8,405 nucleotides of DNA from Acidobacteria bacterium RIFCSPHIGHO2_01_FULL_67_28 (GCA_001766965.1 MEKM01000009.1:1-8405); one strand, 5' to 3'. Positions 1 through 7,236 are shown, counted from the first letter of the stretch. The notes: generated by a model not told the origin, from the sequence alone. A program made the numbers and translations.

Positions 1-20
1 GCCAGCGGCTTCATGGGAGG

Positions 21-1205
21 CTACGCGTCGCGGCGGACGAGCGGATGGGCGCCGGCGGGAATGGGCACCTGTTCGAGGATGCGCATCCCGAAGCCCTCGA
101 GCGCCGCCACCTTGCGCGGGTGATTGGTGAGCAGGCGGAGGTTGCGCACGCCGAGATCGGAAAGAATCTGGGCGCCGATGCCCGACTCGCGTTGCACGGC
201 CTGGCGGGGCAGGGGCTCGGCCGGGTCCGGCTCGCGAGCGTGCTCGTGCTGGTGGACGGCCAGGATGCTGCGCTCGTCGACTTTCTCGATGCCGAGGCCG
301 GGCCCGGTCTGGTGGAGGTAGACGAAGACGCCGCGGCCGGCGCGGTTGATGAGCTCGAGGCTCTTGTCGATGACCTCCTGGCAGTCGCAGCGGGTGGAGC
401 CGAAAACGTCGCCGGCGAGACAATGCGAGTGCACGCGCACCAGCACCGCGTCTTCGGCGGTGAAGTTGCCCTTGACCAGGGCGATGTGGCGGACGCGGTC
501 GAGCTCGGACTCGTAGGCGATCATGTGGAAGTCGCCGTGGCGCGTGGGCAGCAGGGCCTCGCCCACGCGGTGGATGTAGCGCTCGGTGCGCAGCCGGTAG
601 CGGATGAGGTCGGCGACGGTAATCATCTTCATCGCGTGCTGGCGGCGGAAGACGTCGAGCTCGGGCACGCGCGCCATGGTGCCGTCGTCGTTCATCACTT
701 CGCAGATGACCCCGGCGGGGGCCAGGCCCGCCAGCCGCGCCAGATCGACCGACGCTTCCGTCTGCCCGGCGCGCACCAGTACGCCGCCGCGGCGGGCGCG
801 CAGAGGGAAGACGTGGCCGGGGCGGACGAGGTCGGAGGGGCGCGCGGCCGGGTCGATGGCGACACGGATGGTGGCGGCGCGATCGGCGGCCGAGATGCCG
901 GTGGAAACGCCGTGACGGGCGTCCACCGACTCGCAGAAGGCGGTGCCGTAGGGCGAGGTGTTTTCTTCCGCCATGGAGCGCAAGCGCAGGTAGGCGCAGC
1001 GCTCTTCGGTCAGGCTGACGCAGATGAGCCCGCGGCCGAAGCGGGCCATGAAGTTGATCTGCTCGGGGGTGATCTTTTCGGCGGCGACGGTGAGGTCGCC
1101 TTCGTTCTCGCGGTCCTCGTCGTCCACCACGATGATCATCCGCCCCTGGCGGATATCCTCGACGGCTTCTTCGATGGTCGCGAACTGGACGTGGTTTTGG
1201 CTCAT
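21..1205 (-). CDS. ribBA: Bifunctional-type RibBA: DHBP synthase fused to a divergent GTP cyclohydrolase II domain
   Basis: Cytoplasmic riboflavin-biosynthesis enzyme of 394 residues, the usual RibBA length. The N-terminal half is 3,4-dihydroxy-2-butanone 4-phosphate synthase (ribulose 5-phosphate to DHBP plus formate). Its acidic metal/substrate loop DDEDRENEGDL is at 28-38, TSPYGTAF at 83-90, GHVFPLRAR at 130-138 and GQTEASVDLARLAGL at 147-161; Gln148 stands where Escherichia coli RibB has His. The C-terminal half (about 212-394) has the GTP cyclohydrolase II fold. The three zinc cysteines are present (Cys262, Cys273, Cys275), as is the arginine aligned with E. coli RibA Arg128 (Arg339, in QRESGIGAQIL). 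The RQEGRxIGL motif is replaced by HQTGPGLGI (298-306), and the equivalents of Tyr105 and Asp126 are missing, so this half may be weak or changed. The gene is last in the DUF47-PiT-ribBA operon, 19 bases after the permease stop, with only a weak ribosome site. The DHBP synthase call is firm; cyclohydrolase activity is uncertain. Confidence 0.93.
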   Translation of the reverse strand: MSQNHVQFATIEEAVEDIRQGRMIIVVDDEDRENEGDLTVAAEKITPEQINFMARFGRGLICVSLTEERCAYLRLRSMAEENTSPYGTAFCESVDARHGVSTGISAADRAATIRVAIDPAARPSDLVRPGHVFPLRARRGGVLVRAGQTEASVDLARLAGLAPAGVICEVMNDDGTMARVPELDVFRRQHAMKMITVADLIRYRLRTERYIHRVGEALLPTRHGDFHMIAYESELDRVRHIALVKGNFTAEDAVLVRVHSHCLAGDVFGSTRCDCQEVIDKSLELINRAGRGVFVYLHQTGPGLGIEKVDERSILAVHQHEHAREPDPAEPLPRQAVQRESGIGAQILSDLGVRNLRLLTNHPRKVAALEGFGMRILEQVPIPAGAHPLVRRDA

Positions 1206-1224
1206 GGCTGCCTGGGGGTTGATT

Positions 1225-2220
1225 CTACCCCAGCAGGGCAGAAGAGAGGTAGTAGAGCAGCGCGCCCAGGGCGGCGGCGCCGGGGATGGTCAGGACCCAC
1301 GCCCACATGATGCGGCGCGTGATCCCCCAGCGCACCGCCGTCAGCCCATGGCTGGCCCCCACGCCGATGATGGCGCCGGTGACGGTGTGGGTGGTGCTGA
1401 CGGGGATGCCGGCTTGAGCGGTGCCGAACAGCGTCAGCGCGCCCGCGGTCTCGGCGGCGAAGCCGCCGAAAGGGTTGAGCTTGGTGATGCGCTGGCCCAT
1501 GGTCTTGATGACGCGCCAGCCGCCGGCCATGGTGCCGCCGGCAATGGTCAGGTGGCACAGGATGATTACCCAGAAGGGAACCTCGTAGCTCTGGAGCGAG
1601 CCGCTGGTCACGAGGGCTGCGGTGATGATGCCCATTCCTTTCTGGGCGTCGTTGGTGCCGTGGCCGAGGCTGAAAGCGGCGGCAGAGAGGAGTTGGAGCC
1701 GTCGGAACCACTTGTCCACCCGCTGCGGGGCCTGGCGACGGACAAGCCAGCTGGTGAGGACGGTCACCGCGAAGGCCACGAACAAGCCGATGAAAGGCGC
1801 GAGGAAGATGAAGACGAGGGGTTTTATCCAACCGGAGATGATGATGGCATCGAAACCGGCCTTGGCGATGGCCGCCCCGCCGTAGCCTCCCATCAAGGAG
1901 TGGGAGACACTGATGGGCAGCCCCATCCAGGTGCAAACCGTGGTCCAGATGATGGCCCCCAGCAGCCCGGCCAGCAGCACGTACTCGTTCACCAGATCCA
2001 GGTGGACCAGACCCTGGCCCATGGTCTTGGCCACGGCGGTGCCGAAGACGAAGGCGGCAAAGAAATTCCAGAAGGCCGCCCAGGCCACGGCGGGCAGCGG
2101 GGTCAGGACGCGGGTGGAGACGATGGTGGCGATGGAGTTGGCGGCGTCGTTCCAGCCGTTGGCGAATTCAAACAGGAGCGCGCTGACGACGATGATGACA
2201 AGCAGCGTATAGGAGTCCAC
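1225..2220 (-). CDS. pit: PiT-family inorganic phosphate permease
   Basis: Inner-membrane carrier for inorganic phosphate (PiT/PHO-4 family), normally driven by cation or proton co-transport. The protein has 331 residues, the compact bacterial form. The two inverted halves of the family are both visible: the first signature GWNDAANS at 22-29 with PISVSHSLMG at 102-111, and the second GHGTNDAQK at 186-194 with PVSTTHTVTG at 273-282. Hydrophobic segments alternate throughout, and a basic cytoplasmic loop (RRQAPQRVDKWFRR, 161-174) separates the halves. The start is GTG at 2220: this codon puts residue 1 just before the first membrane helix, and a GGAG lies 8 bases upstream. The gene lies 42 bases after the stop of the DUF47 gene, a standard pairing in which the DUF47 protein assists or regulates the carrier. 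The substrate is assigned by family and neighbour; sulfate or arsenate leakage cannot be judged from sequence. Confidence 0.95.
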   Translation of the reverse strand: MDSYTLLVIIVVSALLFEFANGWNDAANSIATIVSTRVLTPLPAVAWAAFWNFFAAFVFGTAVAKTMGQGLVHLDLVNEYVLLAGLLGAIIWTTVCTWMGLPISVSHSLMGGYGGAAIAKAGFDAIIISGWIKPLVFIFLAPFIGLFVAFAVTVLTSWLVRRQAPQRVDKWFRRLQLLSAAAFSLGHGTNDAQKGMGIITAALVTSGSLQSYEVPFWVIILCHLTIAGGTMAGGWRVIKTMGQRITKLNPFGGFAAETAGALTLFGTAQAGIPVSTTHTVTGAIIGVGASHGLTAVRWGITRRIMWAWVLTIPGAAALGALLYYLSSALLG

Positions 2221-2262
2221 GCTGGCGGCTCCGTCTCTAACTGGGGGAAGGGCAGCGCACGG

Positions 2263-2889
2263 TCAGGCGCTTTTCAGAACCACGGTTTCCAGAACGTTGG
2301 CCACGTCTTCGCACTTGTCGGTGGCAATTTCGAGCACTTCCAGAATTTCTTTCCACTTGATGAGCTCCACCGGGTCTTTTTCCTTCTCGAAGAGCTCGGC
2401 GATGGCGGCGCGCACGACGCGGTCGCCCTCGTTCTCCAGGCTATTGATGGTGATGCAGTGGTCGAGGATGCCGTCGTGCTTTTCCAGGCGGGAGACGGCG
2501 GCGTGGATTTCAGTCGTGGCCCGCACCAGGATGTCAGCCAGCTCACGGGCCCCCGGGCGCACCTTGTCCACCTTGTAGATCACCAGGCGAGTGGCCGCGG
2601 CATCAATGAGGTCGAGGACATCGTCCAGCTTGCTGGTCAATTGGTGGATGTCTTCCCGGTCGAAGGGGGTGATGAAGGTCTGGTTCAGCCGGGTGAAGAT
2701 GTCGTGGGTGAGCTGGTCGCCGCGGTGCTCGTGCTCTTTGACGCGGGCGACCTTGGTTTGCAGGTCGCGGTAATCGGCGAAGATGTCTTGCAGGGCGCGG
2801 GCGGCGGATTGGATGTTGGCCGTCACCTCGGTGAACTGAGCAAAGAAGCTTCGTTCGCGCGGCAGGAGGCGAGTCAGGAGATTAGCCAT
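2263..2889 (-). CDS. DUF47 / PhoU-like Pit accessory protein
   Basis: A 208-residue all-helical cytoplasmic protein of the DUF47 family (relatives of PhoU), usually encoded beside PiT permeases and thought to modulate them. Visible features are the charged N-terminus MANLLTRLLPRERSFF, predicted long helices throughout, and PhoU-like acidic E-x3-D metal sites: E54/D58 in EHEHRGD and E152/D156 in ENEGD. A related acidic cluster, DKCED, is at 191-195, close to the C-terminus. An upstream in-frame start (3009) would add 40 residues of low-complexity basic sequence and would swallow the predicted promoter. I therefore chose ATG at 2889, which has a purine-rich GGGGGAAAGGGG just upstream and gives the normal family N-terminus. 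It is the first gene of the operon. The specific effect on the permease is known only by family analogy. Confidence 0.9.
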   Translation of the reverse strand: MANLLTRLLPRERSFFAQFTEVTANIQSAARALQDIFADYRDLQTKVARVKEHEHRGDQLTHDIFTRLNQTFITPFDREDIHQLTSKLDDVLDLIDAAATRLVIYKVDKVRPGARELADILVRATTEIHAAVSRLEKHDGILDHCITINSLENEGDRVVRAAIAELFEKEKDPVELIKWKEILEVLEIATDKCEDVANVLETVVLKSA

Positions 2890-2980
2890 GGCCCCTTTCC
2901 CCCGGAGATTCGGCTTCAGACGTTCCCGACTTCTGTTAATGCTCGAAGGCCGCAAGCAGGCGCGGCCGCTTGAGCGCCCC

Positions 2981-3009
2981 ACTATAGCTGAACCAGGGCT
3001 GACTGGCAA
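2981..3009 (-). promoter_or_regulatory. Sigma70-type promoter of the DUF47-PiT-ribBA operon
   Basis: On the minus strand a -35 box TTGCCA (3004-3009) is followed by exactly 17 bases and a -10 box TATAGT (2981-2986); each box is one mismatch from consensus. Transcription would start near 2974, giving a leader of about 85 bases before the DUF47 ATG at 2889. No obvious Pho-box direct repeats are visible around it, so phosphate control is not shown by the sequence. Confidence 0.7.
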
Positions 3010-3011
3010 CC

Positions 3012-3074
3012 GCCACCGGCGTCGGGTGGCACCGGCGTCTCGCCGGTGTCCACAGGCCAGAGGCCTGTGCCACC
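3012..3074. repeat. REP-like double-hairpin palindrome
   Basis: Two perfect 8-bp stems sit side by side: CACCGGCG/CGCCGGTG (3030-3037 with 3041-3048, loop TCT) and CACAGGCC/GGCCTGTG (3051-3058 with 3062-3069, loop AGA). An outer GGTGG/CCACC pair (3025-3029 with 3070-3074) closes them into a three-way junction. A further GCCACC at 3012-3017 can pair with GGTGGC at 3025-3030 as an alternative, and CACCGGCGTC occurs twice (3014-3023 and 3030-3039). It lies between the stop of the redoxin selenoprotein gene (3091) and the promoter of the next operon. It could end transcription or stabilise mRNA, though no T-tract follows. It looks like a dispersed intergenic repeat; copy number cannot be seen here. 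Confidence 0.7.
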
Positions 3075-3090
3075 AAGAAGCAACGTTGGT

Positions 3091-3897
3091 CTATTCCGCT
3101 TGGTCGGGTGGCTCAGCCGTGCGCAGGCCGTCAATCACCTTGAGGATGTCCTCGGGGCGGGCGCGGACGCGGTAGTCTTCGGTCAGGTTCACCCAGCGGA
3201 CGGTACCGGTCGAATCAATCAAGAACTCGGCCGGCCGGGCGATGTCGCCCGCGGGCCCGCCTTTTTCGTGCAGCAGGTCGTAGCGGCGAATGACCTCGGC
3301 CTTCTCGTCGGAGAGGAACGTGTAGGTGTAGCCCTGCTTGGCGGTGTGCTCGCGGTTCCTGGCGGGCGGGTCCACGCTGATGGCGACCACGCGCACGCCG
3401 CGCTTCTTGAACTCTTCCAGGTTGTTTTCGAAACCCCGCAACTCGGAGTTGCAGAAGGGTCACCAGTAGCCGCGGTAGAAGACCAGCAGCACCCAGCGCG
3501 TGCCCTCGGTCTGGAGGAGCTCGGAGAGCTTAACCTCCTTGCCGTCCTTGTCAGGCAGGGAGAAGTCGGGGGCTTTCGCGCCCAGGCGCGGGGCCGCGGC
3601 CGCCGCCGGCAATTGCCGCGAGAAGGAGAAGGTGTACAAGACAAACAGGCCCAGGAGGAGAACGCTCAAAGCGGCGAAGACCGGCCCGCTGATGCGCCCG
3701 CGGTAGCGCTCGGGTTGGCCGAAGGCCCGCCGCAGGCCGCCCCCGAGCAGCACCAGTCCGGCGGCGAACAGCAGCAGGTTCAGCCAGGGGAAGTCTCGCG
3801 TCGTCGGGAAGTAGGCGAAGTAGAAAAAGTAGCTCAAGAAGGCCGTCAGCGTCACCAGGAAACCCCCCAGCGGCAGCCAGTTCCGGCGCCGACCCAT
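3091..3897 (-). CDS. Membrane-anchored redoxin (peroxiredoxin/thioredoxin-fold) selenoprotein, UGA-encoded Sec146
   Basis: Read through one in-frame TGA (3460-3462) this gene gives 268 residues. ATG at 3897 follows a perfect AAAGGAGG five bases upstream. The N-terminal part has three hydrophobic segments (about 8-30, 37-55, 70-92). Basic residues at the N-terminus (RRR) and in the second loop (RRAFGQPERYRGR) predict cytoplasmic N-terminus and an extracytoplasmic C-terminal domain. That domain (about 104-268) is an AhpC/TSA-redoxin fold: GAKAPDFSLPDKDGKEV (106-122), the active site FYRGYW-U146-PFC149, GVRVVAISVDPP, and a cis-proline type ARPAEFLID. The UGA replaces the first residue of the usual CPFC motif, and the family sequence continues in frame on both sides, so selenocysteine is the best reading. 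A SECIS-like hairpin follows. The substrate (peroxide, disulfide or a thiol partner) is unknown. Alternatives are a point mutation or sequencing error making a pseudogene. Automatic annotation would split it into a membrane protein and a truncated redoxin. Confidence 0.85.
3418..3438 (-). promoter_or_regulatory. Candidate bacterial SECIS hairpin
   Basis: In the mRNA just after the UGA, 3438-3431 can pair with 3418-3427. The pairs are C-G, G-U, G-C, G-C, then an AA bulge (3422-3423), then G-C, U-A, U-A, U-A, closing a three-base loop CGA (3430-3428). The loop begins 29 bases after the UGA, and G is its second base. This agrees with the general bacterial SECIS pattern of an apical-loop G 16-37 bases downstream. 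A competing hairpin (GCAACT/AGTTGC, 3447-3452 with 3438-3443, loop CCG) overlaps and lies closer to the UGA. SelB recognition is inferred, not shown. Confidence 0.5.
3460..3462 (-). other. In-frame UGA selenocysteine codon (Sec146)
   Basis: The codon order on the minus strand is TTC TAC CGC GGC TAC TGG, then TGA, then CCC TTC TGC, giving F-Y-R-G-Y-W-U-P-F-C. Cys-containing relatives of the family have a cysteine at this place. The next stop in frame is TAG at 3091-3093, where the redoxin domain ends naturally. Confidence 0.83.
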
Positions 3898-3917
3898 GTG
3901 TGCCTCCTTTGATCCCT

Positions 3918-3946
3918 TTTCTATTCGATGTCGGAGCCGCGCGCAA
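3918..3946 (-). promoter_or_regulatory. Possible promoter of the redoxin selenoprotein gene
   Basis: On the minus strand TTGCGC (3941-3946) and TAGAAA (3918-3923) are separated by 17 bases. The match is weak at -35, and the implied leader is only about 14 bases, starting right at the AAAGGAGG ribosome site. This is the best pair I see in the 108-base divergent region, but it is tentative. Confidence 0.3.
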
Positions 3947-3954
3947 GTCGCAGC

Positions 3955-3983
3955 TTGACACAACCCCCGCGCGGGCGTAGGGT
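3955..3983 (+). promoter_or_regulatory. Possible promoter of the secreted Gly/His-rich protein gene
   Basis: A perfect TTGACA (3955-3960) lies 17 bases before TAGGGT (3978-3983), which keeps the TA...T skeleton of a -10 box. Transcription would begin near 3990, just ahead of the AGGGAGG ribosome site. It stands back to back with the putative -35 box of the divergent selenoprotein gene, so a regulator bound between them could affect both. Confidence 0.45.
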
Positions 3984-4005
3984 TCTAGTAGTAGGGAGGT
4001 GCAGT

Positions 4006-4770
4006 ATGGGTGCGAAGCACGGCCTCCTGCTCGTTTCCGCCCTGGCATTACTTCTCCTGACTGTCTCTTCGGCGCAGGCGCAGCTTCCGACGCTCGTCGC
4101 CCGCGACGACGCGCAGCTCGCTTTCAATGAGCCGCGTCCGAGCGGGAGTCCCCGGTGTCCGCCTGACCAGGTGTACGACTCGTTTTTCGGGCAGTGCGTT
4201 CATCCGGCGCTCTTTGGACGCTATAGCTCTTGGCTTTTTCACTGCCCGCCAGGACTCATCTATGACCCCACGGTCGGCTTCTGTGTTCCATGGCCATGGT
4301 TTGGCCAGGGAGGCGCATTTAGGAGCGGCGTCCGCTACGAATGTGACGGGGTGCTTCTCCTGCTCCCCTGCGACCGCTTGGAGCTGGGGAAGCGACACAG
4401 GGAGCGCAACCACAAGCTCGCGAAGCTGGAAGAGCGCCTCGAGCGGCAGCGCCACATTCCTATGCCTCCTCCGGGCGGCTGGGAGAGGCCGCCGCGGTGG
4501 CTGGGGCGGCTTGGCGACGAGGGAGCGAAGGGCGACCACGGTGGTGGCTGGTCCGGCGAGCGGGGCGGCTCCCGCGGAGGCTCCGGCGGGTCGGGACATA
4601 GCGGCGGGAACAGCGGCGGCGGCGGCCACAGCGGTGGCGGCCAGAGTGGCGGCCACAGCGGCGGCGGCGGCCACGGTGGCGGCGGCCATAGCGGTGGCGG
4701 CCACAGTGGCGGTGGGAACAGTGGCGGTGGCGGCGGCAGTACAGGAGAAGCGCCCTCCCGGCCCCGCTAG
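4006..4770 (+). CDS. Secreted cysteine-motif protein with Gly/His/Ser-repeat tail (function unknown)
   Basis: I do not recognise a named family. From ATG at 4006 (AGGGAGGT at 3993-4000, spacing five) the protein has 254 residues. Residues 1-26 are a clear Sec signal peptide with a leucine-rich core and cleavage after AQA (about 25/26). An upstream in-frame start at 3928 would bury this signal and lacks such a ribosome site. The mature part has two copies of a 14-residue pattern C-P-P-x3-Y-D-x3-G-x-C (51-64 and 80-93) and a third pair Cys113/Cys122. All six cysteines could form disulfides in the periplasm. A basic, probably helical stretch (128-150, RHRERNHKLAKLEERLERQ in part) and a proline/tryptophan-rich linker follow. 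The tail (about 178-246) is nearly all Gly, Ser and regularly spaced His, which could bind metal or be a disordered surface segment. It diverges from the redoxin selenoprotein gene and ends at a shared terminator. Confidence 0.8.
   Translation: MGAKHGLLLVSALALLLLTVSSAQAQLPTLVARDDAQLAFNEPRPSGSPRCPPDQVYDSFFGQCVHPALFGRYSSWLFHCPPGLIYDPTVGFCVPWPWFGQGGAFRSGVRYECDGVLLLLPCDRLELGKRHRERNHKLAKLEERLERQRHIPMPPPGGWERPPRWLGRLGDEGAKGDHGGGWSGERGGSRGGSGGSGHSGGNSGGGGHSGGGQSGGHSGGGGHGGGGHSGGGHSGGGNSGGGGGSTGEAPSRPR
4591..4740 (+). repeat. In-frame GGC-rich low-complexity repeat encoding Gly/His/Ser units
   Basis: About 150 bases made of variants of GGC-GGC-GGC-CAC-AGC, with unit lengths of three to five codons and synonymous changes (GGC/GGT, AGC/AGT, CAC/CAT). 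They encode units of the type GGGHSGG. The irregular units suggest past slippage or unequal exchange, and length may vary between strains or be mis-assembled. Confidence 0.75.
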
Positions 4771-4796
4771 CGGCTAGAGACATTCGAGGAAAAGAA

Positions 4797-4824
4797 AAGG
4801 CCTCGGGGTTTTCCCCGAGGCCTT
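4797..4824. terminator. Bidirectional intrinsic terminator between convergent genes
   Basis: A perfect 12-bp stem, AAGGCCTCGGGG (4797-4808) with CCCCGAGGCCTT (4813-4824), closes a TTTT loop. Read on the minus strand, downstream of groEL, the stem runs into TTTTCTTTTCC, a good U-tract. On the plus strand, downstream of the secreted-protein gene (stop at 4770), it is followed by the weaker TTGATTCTTG. It therefore serves both converging units, more strongly groESL. Confidence 0.88.
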
Positions 4825-4860
4825 GATTCTTGTGCCTGCTTGTCGGCAGGCGGTAACCGC

Positions 4861-6504
<1,644 letters not shown>

Positions 6505-6551
6505 TGCTTATCTCCTCCTTGGAGTCAAAAGTGTTTGCCGCCGGGACGCCG

Positions 6552-6869
6552 CTACTTCTTGGCGCCCACCTTGGCGGGCTCGAGCACGGCCAGGATCTCT
6601 TCCTCGCGCACGATGAGGTACTCCTCGTGCTCGATCTGGATGTCCGTGCCGGAATACTTGCCGAACAGGATGCGGTCGCCGACCTTGACGTCGAGCGGCA
6701 GGATCTTGCCCTCCTCCGTCTTCTTGCCGGTGCCGACGGCGATCACTTCGCCCTCTTGCGGCTTCTCTTTCGCCGTGTCGGGGATGATGATGCCGCCGCG
6801 GACCGTCTCCTGCTCCTCGATGCGACGGATGAGAATGCGGTCATGCAAAGGTCGAACATTCACTGCCAT
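6552..6869 (-). CDS. groS: 10-kDa co-chaperonin GroES
   Basis: Heptameric lid of the GroEL chamber, 105 residues. The N-terminal strand NVRPLHDRILIRR, the mobile loop with GGIIIPD (25-31), and the roof region followed by VKVGDRILFGKYSGTDI (61-77) are all present. The C-terminus carries a short basic extension (EPAKVGAKK) beyond the usual end of about 97 residues. Two in-frame ATGs exist, at 6878 and 6869. The ribosome site GGAGGG (6879-6884) directly abuts the first, leaving no spacing, but stands nine bases before the second. I therefore chose 6869, which also gives the standard MAVNVRPL beginning. First gene of groES-groEL, controlled by the CIRCE operator upstream. Confidence 0.98.
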   Translation of the reverse strand: MAVNVRPLHDRILIRRIEEQETVRGGIIIPDTAKEKPQEGEVIAVGTGKKTEEGKILPLDVKVGDRILFGKYSGTDIQIEHEEYLIVREEEILAVLEPAKVGAKK

Positions 6870-6963
6870 GGATGACATCCCTCCGAGACATTTGAATTGG
6901 CGATCTCAAACCCGGTGTACTGATCCCTCCGGCGAAGGGCCGCGGTCCCGAGGCTTCGGGAGC

Positions 6964-6990
6964 TTAGCACTCTCCCCCGGAGAGTGCTAA
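6964..6990 (-). promoter_or_regulatory. Perfect CIRCE operator (HrcA binding site)
   Basis: TTAGCACTC (6964-6972), nine bases, then GAGTGCTAA (6982-6990): both arms match the CIRCE consensus exactly. Its promoter-proximal end overlaps the -10 box of the groES promoter, so HrcA bound here would block RNA polymerase, and release on heat shock would switch on groESL. As part of the transcript, the palindrome also forms a stem at the 5' end. Just downstream, TCCCGA/TCGGGA (6946-6951 with 6956-6961) adds a second leader hairpin. Confidence 0.97.
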
Positions 6991-7017
6991 TTTAGCCGGG
7001 CTCCCCGCGGTTGTCAA
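6989..7017 (-). promoter_or_regulatory. Sigma70-type promoter of groES-groEL
   Basis: On the minus strand a perfect -35 TTGACA (7012-7017) is followed by 17 bases and TAAATT (6989-6994). The last two bases of the -10 box are the first two of the CIRCE arm. The start would fall near 6982, leaving a leader of about 113 bases before groES. No sigma32-type sequence was recognised. Confidence 0.8.
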
Positions 7018-7124
7018 GAGGCCCCCCCGGGCTGGCTTGGGTTGCCCGGCTGTCATCCTTGCGGCCCCCTAGGCCGCGCTCCACCAGCTCCCGTCCCCCG
7101 GCACCTGCCTACACCGCCGCTCCG

Positions 7125-7147
7125 GCGAGATTACGGCCGAATCTCGC
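7125..7147. repeat. Inverted repeat GCGAGATT-N7-AATCTCGC
   Basis: Perfect 8-bp arms (7125-7132 and 7140-7147) around ACGGCCG, which itself holds a CGGCCG palindrome. Could be a protein-binding site or a small hairpin; no adjacent gene makes its role clear. Confidence 0.55.
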
Positions 7148-7236
7148 TCCTCAACTGCTTTGTCTCCAGCCATTTCCTTCATCGCCCCACCCCCGGGGGT
7201 ATACGCAACTCGTTGATTCCTCTCCCCTTCTCCTGC

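Noticed and set aside
1..14. Possible start of another minus-strand gene (ATG at 14-12)
   Set aside because: Only five codons would be visible (M-K-P-L and part of the next), and the preceding CCTCCC is not a ribosome site; cannot be supported.
45..1310. 421-codon plus-strand open frame
   Set aside because: Complementary-frame shadow of ribBA; no ribosome site or recognisable motif.
1024..2973. Very long open frame on the plus strand (649 codons)
   Set aside because: It lies antisense to three clearly conserved genes (ribBA, PiT, DUF47). High GC keeps this frame open; the predicted protein is low-complexity Gly/Asp/His-rich with no domain.
3091..3441. Stand-alone truncated redoxin starting at TTG 3441
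   Set aside because: It lacks the start of the thioredoxin fold, has no ribosome site, and is exactly in frame with the upstream segment across the UGA, so it is the C-terminal part of the selenoprotein.
3460..3963. Stand-alone membrane protein ending at the UGA
   Set aside because: It would stop in the middle of the redoxin active-site strand. The start at 3963 also ignores the perfect ribosome site before 3897.
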